Assembly: GCF_009939195.1 (NCBI RefSeq)
Contig: NZ_JAACKC010000001.1
Span: 427,665-491,664 of the forward strand
Direction of reading: 5' to 3'
DNA from: Acinetobacter kanungonis
Lineage (GTDB): Bacteria; Pseudomonadota; Gammaproteobacteria; Pseudomonadales; Moraxellaceae
Length of the DNA: 64,000 nucleotides
The position numbers and the translations under genes are program-made. The notes under the pieces were generated by a model. That model saw only the letters and a list, made by a program, of their open reading frames with translations. It searched no databases and was not told the origin of the DNA. Numbering within the stretch: position 1 is the stretch's first letter; each line of letters starts with the position of its first letter. Below, in pieces: positions 16,065 to 25,305 of this stretch.

Positions 16065-16284
16065 ATATTATGTTACAATACTGTATATTTTTTAATCTAA
16101 AAACAATTTAATTACCTACTTTTTGTAACTATTTCAGTATAAAGACTAGACACTTTATTGGTGGCATGAATATTATCCATCTCGTCAAATGTAGTTGCAC
16201 AAGTGGATAAATTGACTTGTTTGCTTGTATTTCAAGGTTTTATACCTGAATTACTGCTCTGCAAATCGGTCTTTAGGAGATTTT

Positions 16285-16896
16285 ATGCATTCTTCAATGA
16301 AATATATTTTAGCTATCGCGACCACGTTCGCCCTGAGTCAATCACAGGCAGAATTGGTCCAGTCATCGTCGTTAAACAATGACAATGATAATTCACGTTT
16401 AGCAGCGCGTGTGTTAAACAAAGATGCTCAGAGTTTTAACTCTCACTTTTCAAACTTAAATAGCCTTTCAATTACTGAGAGTTCTGGAGATAAAATCCGT
16501 CGCGAAACAATCGCAGCGAAAATTGAGATCCCAGCAGACGAGCCTTCAGTCATTGACAAGTTAAATGATGTTGCGTCAAACACAGTTCGTCAGTTCAGCC
16601 AAACAGGTGTTGCTTCATGGTACGGACGCCAGTTCCATGGTCGTAAAACTGCCAATGGTGAAACATTCGATATGAATGCGCTCACTGCAGCACACCGCAG
16701 CCTACCACTGAACTGCTATATTCGTGTAACCAACAAGAACAACGGCAAAAGCGTTGTGGTAAAAGTGAATGACCGTGGTCCATTCCATGGCAACCGTGTA
16801 CTCGATCTTTCTTATGGTGCAGCGAAACAGCTTGGTATCACCAATGCAGGGACAGCAAAAGTAAGCATTGAACGCGTTGCAGGTCCCAACTCTTAA
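16285..16896 (+). CDS. RlpA-like septal ring lytic transglycosylase family protein
   Basis: The start at 16285 (203 aa) is set by TAGGAG 8 bases upstream and gives a clean signal peptide ending near SQA-EL. After a low-complexity region, residues about 110-200 form a double-psi beta-barrel: GVASWYGRQFHGRKTANGE, then ALTAAHRSLPL, VKVNDRGPFHGNRVLDLSYGAAKQLG. The Asp in VNDRGP and the His in TAAH correspond to residues essential in RlpA. The C-terminal SPOR domain of classical RlpA is absent and there is no lipobox, so this is a short secreted version acting on peptidoglycan in the periplasm. Confidence 0.88.
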   Translation: MHSSMKYILAIATTFALSQSQAELVQSSSLNNDNDNSRLAARVLNKDAQSFNSHFSNLNSLSITESSGDKIRRETIAAKIEIPADEPSVIDKLNDVASNTVRQFSQTGVASWYGRQFHGRKTANGETFDMNALTAAHRSLPLNCYIRVTNKNNGKSVVVKVNDRGPFHGNRVLDLSYGAAKQLGITNAGTAKVSIERVAGPNS

Positions 16897-16922
16897 TTTC
16901 ACTGCTGCAAAACATTTGACAT

Positions 16923-16950
16923 AAAAGCCACTAAAAGTGGCTTTTTTTAT
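16923..16950 (+). terminator. Intrinsic terminator after the RlpA-like gene
   Basis: AAAGCCACT and AGTGGCTTT pair around three A, followed by a run of T. Confidence 0.88.
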
Positions 16951-17022
16951 TTTCTCGTTTATTTAATATGTTATTTTAAAAAAAAGACAAGAAATCGACG
17001 ACCTCAGGGGGAAAACGATCCA

Positions 17023-18801
17023 ATGACCAAATCAATCCAATGTCTTAATACTTCACATTTAAAAGTTTTAGCTCTGATGAGCACGGTTTTATTGTCTGCA
17101 TGCAGCTATTCAATCTCCAAACACATCCATCGTGGTGAAAAGTCAGATCCCAAACAGGATGCAACCTTTATTCTGCATGGGGGTCCCATTCTCACCATGC
17201 AAGGTGACACCCCCACTTATGTGGAAGCCATGTTGGTTGAAAATGGCATGATTAAATTCACTGGGTCTTTTGATGAAGCCAAACGACTGAATCAGCGTGC
17301 ACAACGTTTTAATCTAAAGAACAATACGGTGATCCCTGGGCTGATTGATGCACATAGTCATGCGAACAGTGTTGGACTACAACAAACTGTAGCAAATTTA
17401 TATTCTCCTCCAGATGGTAAAGTGACGGACATCCCTTCTCTCATTCAAACCATGCAGGAATGGAAAAATAAGAATCCTGAATTTATTCAACAATCCTCGG
17501 GCTGGATTATTGGTAATGGCTACGATGATGCACAACTTGCAGAACAGCGCCATCCGACAGCGACCGAACTGGATGAAATTTCCACAGAGCAACCTGTCAT
17601 TATTTTGCATCAGTCAGGACATTTAGCCACAGTCAACCACAAAGCGCTTGAACTGCTTAAAATTGATGCCAAAACACCCAACCCTGTTGGTGGCGTCATC
17701 CGTCGCAAAGCAAACTCGAAAGAACCGAATGGTGTACTGGAAGAAAGTATCGTTTTTCACGCCATGATCCAGATTTTCCAACATATGCCGCCTGAGGTGA
17801 TGGAGAAAATGGCACTAACGGCTGTGCAAACTTATGTGAAAAATGGCTATACCACCATTCAAGAAGGTCGAGCGGATGCAGGTACTTCAGAGTTATGGCG
17901 TAATATCGCGCAAAAAGGCAAATTGCCTGTAGATTTGGTGGTCTATCCAGATATCAGTACAGAACAAACCTACATGCTGCAACATGGTACTTCACGGGAC
18001 TATAAACACCACTATCGCATTGGTGGGGTTAAAATCAGTCTGGATGGGTCGCCTCAGGGTAAAACGGCTTGGCTGACTAAACCATATTTGGTTCCGCCTG
18101 AAGGTCAGAAAAAATCTTATCGGGGTTATGCCGCATTCCCACAACAAAGTACAGTTCAAAATCTGATTGATTTAACTTTCCAAAATAATTGGCAAATTCT
18201 GGCTCATGCCAATGGCGATGCTGCAATTGACCAGTATTTAACGACCATCGAGAATGCCACCGCTAAATTCCCAGCCCGAGATCGACGTAATGTGATTATT
18301 CATGCGCAAACCATGCGCGAAGATCAACTTGATAAAGCCAAAGAACTAAAACTGATTCCATCATTCTTTTCGCTACACACCTACTACTGGGGGGATTGGC
18401 ATATTCACCAAACTTTGGGACTACAACGTGCCCAGAATATTTCACCAACAGGTTCGGCGCTGCGTAAAGGTATTTTATTTACCGAGCATCATGATGCCCC
18501 TGTTATTCCGCCGAATAGCATGATGACCTTAGATACGACGGTCAATCGAGTCACACGTAGTGGCGTCGTGTTAGGTGCCGAGCAGCGTGTCAGTCCTTAT
18601 CTTGCACTCAAGAGCATGACCAGCTGGGCTGCCTATCAATATTTTGAAGAAGACAGTAAAGGAACCTTGAGTGCTGGGAAATTGGCTGACTTTGTCATTC
18701 TTGATCAAAACCCCATGACCGTACCCAGCAATCAAATCAAAAATATTAAAGTGCTCGCCACTTTCAAAGAAGGAAAAGAAGTCTTTCATGCTGCCAACTA
18801 A
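17023..18801 (+). CDS. Amidohydrolase family lipoprotein (YtcJ-like)
   Basis: A 592-aa protein of the amidohydrolase_3 (YtcJ/AtzF-like) group. It opens with a signal ending in LLSACSYS, a good lipobox, so it should be anchored to a membrane and face the periplasm, unusual for this mostly cytosolic family. Metal-site elements are visible: VIPGLIDAHSHANSVG (His-x-His), HQSGHLATVNH, LAHANGDAAIDQYL and IHAQTMREDQL, and the closing strand LADFVILDQNPM. A GGGGGAAAA ribosome site precedes the ATG. The substrate cannot be told from sequence. The gene stands alone between two hairpins. Confidence 0.9.
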   Translation: MTKSIQCLNTSHLKVLALMSTVLLSACSYSISKHIHRGEKSDPKQDATFILHGGPILTMQGDTPTYVEAMLVENGMIKFTGSFDEAKRLNQRAQRFNLKNNTVIPGLIDAHSHANSVGLQQTVANLYSPPDGKVTDIPSLIQTMQEWKNKNPEFIQQSSGWIIGNGYDDAQLAEQRHPTATELDEISTEQPVIILHQSGHLATVNHKALELLKIDAKTPNPVGGVIRRKANSKEPNGVLEESIVFHAMIQIFQHMPPEVMEKMALTAVQTYVKNGYTTIQEGRADAGTSELWRNIAQKGKLPVDLVVYPDISTEQTYMLQHGTSRDYKHHYRIGGVKISLDGSPQGKTAWLTKPYLVPPEGQKKSYRGYAAFPQQSTVQNLIDLTFQNNWQILAHANGDAAIDQYLTTIENATAKFPARDRRNVIIHAQTMREDQLDKAKELKLIPSFFSLHTYYWGDWHIHQTLGLQRAQNISPTGSALRKGILFTEHHDAPVIPPNSMMTLDTTVNRVTRSGVVLGAEQRVSPYLALKSMTSWAAYQYFEEDSKGTLSAGKLADFVILDQNPMTVPSNQIKNIKVLATFKEGKEVFHAAN

Positions 18802-18824
18802 GCCAGCATAAATCACTTAAATGT

Positions 18825-18860
18825 TCACAGCAGTTTCAAGGTCTCTTTATACTGCTGTGA
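18825..18860 (+). terminator. Hairpin after the amidohydrolase gene
   Basis: TCACAGCAGT and ACTGCTGTGA are 10-bp arms with a 16-base loop. No T-run follows, so termination is only probable. Confidence 0.45.
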
Positions 18861-18994
18861 TCCCTATCTCTCCAGCCAAACATCCATCTTAAGCACCAAA
18901 CTGTCATTTTGACCTCACTTCAATTCTGTTTTATATTTTCGGTTAAATGAAGGAAATAAAAACGACAACACATCACACTTCGCAGGAGCGACTT

Positions 18995-19450
18995 ATGAAA
19001 ACCGTGACAGAATGGTTCGATGAATATAGCGAAAGTCACCAAAATAAAACCAACAAACTCATTCACTGGTTTTGCGTACCCACAATTCTATTTTCAATTA
19101 TTGGCATCTTGGCGCATTTTAGCGCTTTGCTCACCGCACTGATTGTGATCTTAACCCTGCTCTTTTATAGCCGCTTGGATATTGTTTTGGCCGTTGCAAT
19201 GGCTGCACTCATTGTTGTTATGGCATGGCTAATTTACATATTACCTGTCGGTGTTGGTTTTTATATTGCGCTGTTCGTTTTTGCATGGATTGGACAGTTT
19301 TATGGGCATAAAATTGAAGGAAAGAAACCTTCTTTCTTTAAAGACCTCCAATTCCTCCTCATCGGCCCAATTTGGTGTATGGATGCGTATCTAAGTAAAC
19401 TAGTGCCTAAATTAAAAACCCATGCTAGAGCGCAAATGAACGCAATTTAG
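18995..19450 (+). CDS. Mpo1-like (DUF962) membrane protein
   Basis: The start at 18995 (151 aa) follows CAGGAGCGAC; an in-frame upstream ATG at 18947 lacks a ribosome site. The N-terminus WFDEYSESHQNKTNKLIHWFCVP is the family signature, with the His residues of the SH..N..IH pattern proposed to bind iron. Four hydrophobic segments follow, with GQFYGHKIEGKKPSFFKDLQFLLIGP near the end, again family-typical. The yeast relative Mpo1 is a 2-hydroxy fatty acid dioxygenase of phytosphingosine breakdown; the bacterial substrate is unknown. Confidence 0.9.
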   Translation: MKTVTEWFDEYSESHQNKTNKLIHWFCVPTILFSIIGILAHFSALLTALIVILTLLFYSRLDIVLAVAMAALIVVMAWLIYILPVGVGFYIALFVFAWIGQFYGHKIEGKKPSFFKDLQFLLIGPIWCMDAYLSKLVPKLKTHARAQMNAI

Positions 19451-19468
19451 CGCGCATTTCCAATTTTG

Positions 19469-19504
19469 ACTGTGGAAGAGCCCTTTCTTTAGCTTTTCCA
19501 CAGT
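19469..19504. terminator. Hairpin between convergent Mpo1-like and azlD genes
   Basis: ACTGTGGAA and TTCCACAGT are 9-bp arms with an 18-base loop, able to act on both strands. T-runs are weak. Confidence 0.5.
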
Positions 19505-19512
19505 GAATTGAT

Positions 19513-19827
19513 TCAAAAGACCAACATCTCTAATGCATAAAAAAACAGCAAACTTAAAGCCAAACTTAATAAAACCCGACGCAGAAATAAGGACACCAGT
19601 ACGCAAAAAATCGTCGCATAAAAATAACTATTGCTAGTTAAGGATCGCCACTCACCTGCATCATAAAAAATAATCGGAATACAAATGGCGGTGAGCAAAC
19701 AAGGCGCCGAATACTTCAACATGCGCTCAAAAAAAACGGGAAACCGAATGGCAACTTTAGGTTCTAAAAACACATAGCGATTAAAAAAAACAATCCCAGC
19801 CAACAAGAAAATAAATGCCCAACTCAT
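19513..19827 (-). CDS. azlD: AzlD-family branched-chain amino acid transport subunit
   Basis: A 104-aa protein with four hydrophobic segments and the AzlD motif MLKYSAPCLLTAICIP. AzlC and AzlD together form an exporter of branched-chain amino acids and analogues. The start overlaps the azlC stop by 4 bases, so the two are translationally coupled, as is usual for this pair. Confidence 0.9.
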   Translation of the reverse strand: MSWAFIFLLAGIVFFNRYVFLEPKVAIRFPVFFERMLKYSAPCLLTAICIPIIFYDAGEWRSLTSNSYFYATIFCVLVSLFLRRVLLSLALSLLFFYALEMLVF

Positions 19828-20537
19828 GCCTTTTTCTCCCAGCGTTCCATATAGACCGCCACACCCATTCCCAGCATGCCCGAAATTAGGATGGCAGCAT
19901 CAATATGTAAGGCGGTGAGGCAAAGGGAACTGATGATTGTTGTGAGTACCCCCAGCAAACTGACCCAATTTTTTATAAAAGGCACAATAATCGCCACCAG
20001 CACAGCAACAATTGAAAAATCCAGATGTAGACTGGATAAATTGGGGATGGTCGATGCTAAATAGATTCCCAACACGCTAAACAGCACCCATGCCAAATAG
20101 AAACTTAACCCTGCACCCAGCAGATAATATGGTCGACGCTGTGATTTTCGCATGGCAACCGCAAACAACTCATCGGTTAATAAAAAACCCAAAGGAATAC
20201 GGTAATAACTCGCCAAAACAGAAATATCCTTGCGCAGCGTAAGTGCATAAATAAAATGCTGACTGGTCAAGAAAAAAACCGTTATTGCAATGGTGATTGC
20301 TGTGGCATCGGCCGACCACATTCCCAAACTGACCAGCTGCGCTGCACCAGCAAATACCACTGCCGACATCGCGACCGCTTGAGGGATTGTTAGTCCCGCA
20401 TCAATTGCCACTGAACCCGCCAAGATACCCCATGGGAGGACTGCAATTGATAACGGTAAAATATCTAAAGCTCCTTGCATAAAATCTTGGGATTTTTGAT
20501 TCGTTGTAGTATCCAGTTGCTGTTGAGAGAGATCCAT
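19824..20537 (-). CDS. azlC: AzlC-family branched-chain amino acid exporter, large subunit
   Basis: A 237-aa inner-membrane protein with about seven to eight helices. Family features include PLSIAVLPWGILAGSVAIDAGL and VVFAGAAQLVSLGMWSADA, the duplicated small-residue core, and TSQHFIYALTLR followed by LLTDELFAVA. It is coupled to azlD downstream. An AraC-type regulator gene lies 162 bases upstream on the same strand, the likely controller. Confidence 0.93.
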   Translation of the reverse strand: MDLSQQQLDTTTNQKSQDFMQGALDILPLSIAVLPWGILAGSVAIDAGLTIPQAVAMSAVVFAGAAQLVSLGMWSADATAITIAITVFFLTSQHFIYALTLRKDISVLASYYRIPLGFLLTDELFAVAMRKSQRRPYYLLGAGLSFYLAWVLFSVLGIYLASTIPNLSSLHLDFSIVAVLVAIIVPFIKNWVSLLGVLTTIISSLCLTALHIDAAILISGMLGMGVAVYMERWEKKA

Positions 20538-20699
20538 AAATTACACATCTTCAAGAACACCCAAATAAAATAAGGGTTCTCTCACTGAGTTTTCTTGTAT
20601 GAAATTGCTGACTGCTTTCGCTTTTATATTTATAAAGAATAATGAAATGATAGAGATAAGAAATTAAAATCTAAGAATTCAAATATACTCTCGTTTGAA

Positions 20700-21542
20700 T
20701 TAACGCAGACTGGTCACATATTGCAAAGGTGTTACCCCCATGGCTTTTTTAAAATGGCGATTGAAATGACTCTGATCTGAAAAGCCACATAAGTCAGCCA
20801 CCAAGGCAATGTTTTCGCCCCGTTTTAAAAGCTGTTTGGCACGATGTAAACGAAACTGAATTAACCATGCATGCGGCGGTAAGCCTGTATATTTTTTAAA
20901 TTGACGTAAAAAATGCCAAGGACTTAAACCTGCAGTTTCTGCAAGTTCATTCAATGAAAAGTCTTTTTCAGGCGTACTTGCCAATAAATCCTTGATCATC
21001 AAGATTCGATTTTGCGCTTCGGGTAAAGGCAACTCACCCACTTTAATACGGCTATGATGCGACATCAAATACGCCAAAGTGGAGAGATATAAGGTTTGCT
21101 TAAACAGTTGATTATCTTTATTTTCTAATAAATCGAATAATAAGCTCAGTTGTTGTGCCAAACCTTCATCATGAATGACAGCATTCGGAAACCACGGCAT
21201 TGTCCCCGAGGAGTGAAAAAAGTCCTGACTGACATCCTTCAGCATTTCAGGAGTTGGATAAATCGCACGATAACGCCATCCTGTCGCTACCGCAGAGGAG
21301 CCCGTATGCACTTCATCCGCATTGACCAAAATAATGTCACCTTTCGGTGCAACATGCAGCGCACCCGTCCTATAAAAAGACTGCGCACCTTCTTCAATCA
21401 CCCCAATGCAATATCCTTCATGAACGTGTTTGGAAAATTGCTTTTGTACATATGACGCATTCAGCAACTCTAAGCCGCCTAATTCTTGTACATGCTTAAA
21501 TTTCACAAACTCATGCTGTGTTTCATTCATACAATTGTTCAT
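20700..21542 (-). CDS. AraC-family transcriptional regulator
   Basis: A 280-aa protein. The N-terminal cupin-like AraC_binding half contains FSKHVHEGYCIGVIEEG and NADEVHTG. The C-terminal double helix-turn-helix contains FSLNELAETAGLSPWHFLRQFKKYTGLPPHAW and VADLCGFSDQSHFNRHFKKAMGVTP. It precedes azlCD in the same direction, so control of that exporter by an amino acid or analogue is the simplest reading. The start could be the first ATG (21542) or the fifth codon (21530); no strong ribosome site decides. Confidence 0.92.
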   Translation of the reverse strand: MNNCMNETQHEFVKFKHVQELGGLELLNASYVQKQFSKHVHEGYCIGVIEEGAQSFYRTGALHVAPKGDIILVNADEVHTGSSAVATGWRYRAIYPTPEMLKDVSQDFFHSSGTMPWFPNAVIHDEGLAQQLSLLFDLLENKDNQLFKQTLYLSTLAYLMSHHSRIKVGELPLPEAQNRILMIKDLLASTPEKDFSLNELAETAGLSPWHFLRQFKKYTGLPPHAWLIQFRLHRAKQLLKRGENIALVADLCGFSDQSHFNRHFKKAMGVTPLQYVTSLR

Positions 21543-21625
21543 GCATACCCACTAAGTGCTGACCAATTGCAACATAACATGATTATTTTGGCTGTATAGA
21601 ACAAAATTGCTGTCTACAATTTTCA

Positions 21626-22105
21626 CTATTGGTAGGCTTTTCCCTGATATTTTAACCAGCCAGCAATATGACGTTGCTGCGGATCATGATGCGTCCAGTG
21701 AATCACCCCGCCTTTAGGGTTGTATTCATATTCCCCATAAAATTCAACCACATCTCCTTTCTTTAAATTTTCAATTCGTGGTGCTAAATCAATATTATGT
21801 GCCACCAACACAGTTAAACCATTGCTAAGCTCAAGAATAAATTTTTGATGCCGTGAACCCTCATTATCATCCTCTAAAACTGCTTTGACTCGACCTTCGG
21901 CATGCACTTGAACATTGCTTTGCTGCTGTTGAAATGCCTGTTGGATTTTTTCACTATCATCCAAAGTTGATTGTGTTTCGGACAGAACCACTGCTGACTG
22001 CGTATTATTCAGCTGCGGGTTTTGTTTTTGTTCCCGATCAAAACCTAAATACGCACCAATCAGCACCAGAATGACGATACCGATTCTTAAATTTGTTTTA
22101 TTCAT
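21626..22105 (-). CDS. DUF3465 domain protein
   Basis: A 159-aa protein with an N-terminal signal or anchor helix (residues 6-22) and a Gln-rich linker. From about residue 68 comes the DUF3465 domain: HAEGRVKAVLEDDNEGSRHQKFILEL, then VLVAHNIDLAPRI, GDVVEFYGEYEYNPKGGVIHWTHHDP and GWLKYQGK. The domain has an OB-fold-like pattern and probably faces the periplasm. Function is unknown. It lies after the tsf terminator on the same strand. Confidence 0.85.
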   Translation of the reverse strand: MNKTNLRIGIVILVLIGAYLGFDREQKQNPQLNNTQSAVVLSETQSTLDDSEKIQQAFQQQQSNVQVHAEGRVKAVLEDDNEGSRHQKFILELSNGLTVLVAHNIDLAPRIENLKKGDVVEFYGEYEYNPKGGVIHWTHHDPQQRHIAGWLKYQGKAYQ

Positions 22106-22131
22106 GTCTTGTTATCCTTTTTATTCGATAT

Positions 22132-22160
22132 AAAAAAAGCCCCAAACGGGGCTTTTTTTT
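22132..22160 (-). terminator. Intrinsic terminator after tsf
   Basis: On the minus strand AAAAAAAGCCCC and GGGGCTTTTTTT pair around a 4-base loop; the symmetrical A and T runs would make it work in both directions. Confidence 0.92.
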
Positions 22161-22171
22161 GCAAAATTAGA

Positions 22172-23047
22172 TTATTTTGCAGCAGCTTGAGCAGCAGCAA
22201 CTTCTTCAGCAAAAGAAAGTTCCGCTTTTTTCTCAATACCTTCACCCACTTCGAAACGAACGAATTGAGCTACAGTTGTACCAGTCGCTTTCAATACTTC
22301 AGCAACTTTCTTGTCGTTGTCGATTACGTACATTTGACGCTCAAGAACAACTTCGTTCAAGTATTTCTCAACTGAACCAGTTACCATTTTCTCAACGATG
22401 TTTGCTGGCTTACCAGATTCAATCGCTTTCGCTTCAGCAATTTCTTTCTCTTTCGCGATAAGATCAGCAGAAACGCCTTCAGCAGTTACAGCAACTGGGT
22501 TGAATGCAGCAACGTGCATTGCAACGCCTTTACCAGTTTCAGCAGAACCTGTGTAAGCAACTACAACACCAATTTTTAAACCGTGTTTGTAAACTGCAAG
22601 GTTTTCACCTTCAACAATTTTAGCACGACGTACTTGGATGTTTTCACCGATTTTTTGAACAAGAGCGATACGCGCTTCTTCAACAGTAGCACCATCTTCA
22701 AGTTTAAGTTCAGCAATTTTAGCAGCATCAGTTTCGCCAGCAGCAAGTGCAGCAGCAGCAACTTTAGCAGAGAAACCAGCAAAGTTTTCGTCTTTAGCAA
22801 CGAAGTCAGTTTGGCAGTTTACTTCTAAAAGAATTGCTTTGTTGCCTTCTTGAGCGATAGTGATCGCGCCGTCAGCAGCGATGTTACCTGCTTTTTTAGC
22901 AGCTTTAGCTTGACCAGATTTACGAAGGTTATCAATCGCTAATTCGATGTCACCGTTCGCTTCTGTTAATGCTTTTTTACATTCCATCATTGCTAAACCA
23001 GTACGGTCACGCAATTCTTTAACCATGCTTGCAGTAATAGCAGTCAT
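22172..23047 (-). CDS. tsf: Elongation factor Ts
   Basis: EF-Ts recycles EF-Tu by releasing GDP. The 291-aa protein starts with the UBA-like domain (VKELRDRTGLAMMECKKAL), followed by the TDFVA motif in LEVNCQTDFVAKDENF that inserts into EF-Tu, then the dimerisation/core domain with MHVAAFNPVAV. It is a normal length and lies 145 bases after rpsB, the standard bacterial order; the gap contains a hairpin that may set the rpsB:tsf ratio. Confidence 0.98.
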   Translation of the reverse strand: MTAITASMVKELRDRTGLAMMECKKALTEANGDIELAIDNLRKSGQAKAAKKAGNIAADGAITIAQEGNKAILLEVNCQTDFVAKDENFAGFSAKVAAAALAAGETDAAKIAELKLEDGATVEEARIALVQKIGENIQVRRAKIVEGENLAVYKHGLKIGVVVAYTGSAETGKGVAMHVAAFNPVAVTAEGVSADLIAKEKEIAEAKAIESGKPANIVEKMVTGSVEKYLNEVVLERQMYVIDNDKKVAEVLKATGTTVAQFVRFEVGEGIEKKAELSFAEEVAAAQAAAK

Positions 23048-23095
23048 GTGAATCTCCTAAAAATCGGTAGAAAATGAATTCTTTTTAGAACAGAA

Positions 23096-23123
23096 ACGGC
23101 CCAGAGGGATGCTCATGGGCCGT
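23096..23123 (-). terminator. rpsB-tsf intergenic hairpin (attenuator-like)
   Basis: ACGGCCCA and TGGGCCGT pair around a 12-base loop within the rpsB-tsf gap. There is no long T-run, so partial termination or RNA processing is more likely than full stop. Confidence 0.55.
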
Positions 23124-23191
23124 CTGCATACATGACGCTTACTTTGCCACCATCACATGTCGCAAAAATGACAAGCTTGCGTCAAAACGCA

Positions 23192-23944
23192 TTAAGCCTC
23201 GGGAGCTTCTTTAGCAGCTTCGTCGCCTTTTGCTTGTGCATTTGCTTGAGTTTGAGCGTACTCTTTACCAGCAAGGATCGCATCAGCCATAGCAGAAGCG
23301 TAAAGTGTTACTGCACGGATCGCATCGTCATTACCCGGGATAACGAAATCAACGTTGTCTGGGTTAGAGTTTGTATCAACGATACCGATTACAGGAATAC
23401 CAAGGTTTTTAGCTTCTTTAATCGCGATTGATTCGTGGTCAACGTCGATTACGAATAATGCGTCAGGTAAACCACCCATGTTTTTAACGCCGCCTAAAGC
23501 ACGTTCAAGTTTTTCCATCTCACGAGCGCGTTCTAAAGCTTCACGTTTAGTAAGCTTAGCGAAAGTACCGTCTTGAGATTGAGTTTGAAGGTCTTTTAAA
23601 CGGTTGATAGATTGGCGAAGTGTTTTCCAGTTCGTCAACATACCACCTAACCAACGGTGATCTACATATGGTTGACCAGCGCGTTGAGCTTGTTCACGGA
23701 TGATGTTTGAAGCAGCACGTTTAGTACCAACGAACAATACTTTGTTCTTTTTGCTTGCAAGATTGTTAACAAAGTTCAAAGCATCATTTAACGCAGGAAC
23801 AGTGTGCTCAAGGTTGATGATGTGAATTTTGTTACGAGCACCAAAGATGTATTGACGCATCTTTGGGTTCCAGAAACGAGTTTGGTGACCGAAGTGAGCG
23901 CCTGCTTGAAGAAGGTCGCGCATGCTTACGTTGTAATCTGCCAT
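23192..23944 (-). CDS. rpsB: 30S ribosomal protein S2
   Basis: S2 joins the small subunit late, together with S1. The start at 23944 gives the canonical [19 protein letters not shown] (250 aa) and follows AAGGTAAAG; an in-frame start upstream lies within the leader and is rejected. Family blocks are seen throughout: [39 protein letters not shown] and [15 protein letters not shown]. The leader upstream probably binds S2 itself for autoregulation of rpsB-tsf. Confidence 0.98.
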   Translation of the reverse strand: MADYNVSMRDLLQAGAHFGHQTRFWNPKMRQYIFGARNKIHIINLEHTVPALNDALNFVNNLASKKNKVLFVGTKRAASNIIREQAQRAGQPYVDHRWLGGMLTNWKTLRQSINRLKDLQTQSQDGTFAKLTKREALERAREMEKLERALGGVKNMGGLPDALFVIDVDHESIAIKEAKNLGIPVIGIVDTNSNPDNVDFVIPGNDDAIRAVTLYASAMADAILAGKEYAQTQANAQAKGDEAAKEAPEA

Positions 23945-24101
23945 TTTCTTTACCTTAAAGTTTGGGTTAGGCCTCCATATATCCGCATTCTCCACCCTTA
24001 AAGGGCACCCAGAGTAATGTGTCGATATATGTGCGGATTTTTACCCATTTGAATCAAATAACTCGTGAAGATATTCACGAAAAAGCATTTGATAAAATGG
24101 G
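23945..24101 (-). promoter_or_regulatory. Likely S2-binding 5' leader of rpsB
   Basis: About 155 bases of untranslated RNA lie between the promoter and rpsB. It has a hairpin TCGTGAA/TTCACGA (24063-24080), a GGGTGCCC...AAGGGTGG segment near 24000 and alternating CCGCA/TGCGG pairings near the start codon. Gammaproteobacterial rpsB leaders are known to bind S2; this one is assigned by position and structure, not by alignment. Confidence 0.5.
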
Positions 24102-24107
24102 CGGCTA

Positions 24108-24137
24108 TTTATACCATAGTCACATACAAATTTCCAA
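24108..24137 (-). promoter_or_regulatory. rpsB promoter
   Basis: Minus-strand TTGGAA (24132-24137) and TATAAA (24108-24113) are 18 bases apart, with TGG just before the -10. Confidence 0.6.
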
Positions 24138-24152
24138 AAGTTTTTAGAGATC

Positions 24153-24998
24153 ATGAACACAACTTATCAAGCTCCCCGTCGATTAATTAAAACTGCCGAT
24201 GAAATTGAAAAAATGCGCGTGGCAGGACGACTGGCGGCGGAAGTGTTGGATATGATCAAACCGCATATCAAACCAGGGGTCACGACCCTCGAATTAGACA
24301 CGATTTGTCACGATTATATTGTGAACGTGCAAAATGCGATCCCTGCATGTTTAGGTTATGGCGCGGCACCTGGTCGTCCAGCGTTTCAACATACCATCTG
24401 TACTTCAGTCAACCATGTGGTGTGTCACGGTATTCCATCTGAAAGCAAAATCTTGAAGAAAGGCGATATCTTAAATATTGACGTGACCGTGATTAAAGAC
24501 GGTTTCCACGGCGATACCAACATGATGTACGTGGTGGGTGAAGAAACTTCTATTCTTGCGGACCGTTTATGTAAAGTCGCACAAGAAGCGATGTATCGTG
24601 GTATTGCAACGGTTAAGCCGGGTTCAACCATTGGTGATATTGGTTTAGCCATTCAGAAATACGTTGAGTCGGAGCGTTTTAGCGTTGTCCGTGAATATTG
24701 TGGTCACGGTATTGGCACGGTATTCCATGATGAGCCACAAGTCTTGCATTATGGTCAAGGCAACAGCGGTATGATCCTTGAAGAAGGCATGACCTTTACC
24801 ATTGAGCCAATGGTCAATGCAGGTGTATGGCAAACCAAATTACTGGGTGATAAATGGACGGTTGTGACCAAAGATCACAAACTTTCTGCACAATATGAAC
24901 ACACAATTTTAGTGACCAAAGACGGCGTTGAAATTTTAACTGCACGTCCTGAAGAAGATTTATCTCGTTTTCAGACTGAAAACGTGTCATTGGCTTAA
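24153..24998 (+). CDS. map: Type I methionine aminopeptidase
   Basis: Map removes the initiator methionine from nascent proteins. The 281-aa enzyme has the pita-bread metal ligands in order: Asp in NIDVTVIKDGFHGDTNMMYV (two Asp), His in CGHGIGTVFHDEP, Glu in FTIEPMVN and Glu in SAQYEHTILVT. The NHVVCHGIP block carries the substrate-contacting His. It is transcribed divergently from rpsB, about 150 bases away, an arrangement common in proteobacteria. A strong terminator follows. Confidence 0.97.
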   Translation: MNTTYQAPRRLIKTADEIEKMRVAGRLAAEVLDMIKPHIKPGVTTLELDTICHDYIVNVQNAIPACLGYGAAPGRPAFQHTICTSVNHVVCHGIPSESKILKKGDILNIDVTVIKDGFHGDTNMMYVVGEETSILADRLCKVAQEAMYRGIATVKPGSTIGDIGLAIQKYVESERFSVVREYCGHGIGTVFHDEPQVLHYGQGNSGMILEEGMTFTIEPMVNAGVWQTKLLGDKWTVVTKDHKLSAQYEHTILVTKDGVEILTARPEEDLSRFQTENVSLA

Positions 24999-25013
24999 AA
25001 ACTAAGTCAGTGG

Positions 25014-25046
25014 TCAAAAAGGTCACCTTCGGGTGATCTTTTTTTA
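25014..25046 (+). terminator. Intrinsic terminator after map
   Basis: GGTCACC and GGTGATC form a stem closed by a C(TTCG)G tetraloop and followed by seven T. Confidence 0.9.
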
Positions 25047-25305
25047 TCTCCAAAACCAACAAACCAAAACCATTTTATTATTTATTTTTAATTACTTATA
25101 AAATATTCAGATCGACCACTTTAAATCCCTATACAGCTTTTTGAAATAACACAATTGATTGACAGGTAACAGAATCATAAAAAAATCACGGTAATTTTCA
25201 CAATTTTTTAAAAATATTCCTGTTCGAAAACAACAGTTTTCTTTTGCTTCAATATTGAATAATGCCCCTGAATAAAAATGATGAAAAATGGACATGGAGT
25301 CCCCT

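Noticed and set aside
18825..18860. Possible small RNA gene in the gap after the amidohydrolase
   Set aside because: Only a hairpin without T-run or promoter is visible.
22109..23576. Plus-strand frames opposite tsf and rpsB
   Set aside because: They arise from the strong codon bias of these highly expressed genes.
24425..25062. Minus-strand frames opposite map
   Set aside because: Shadows of an intact, well conserved gene, partly running through its terminator.
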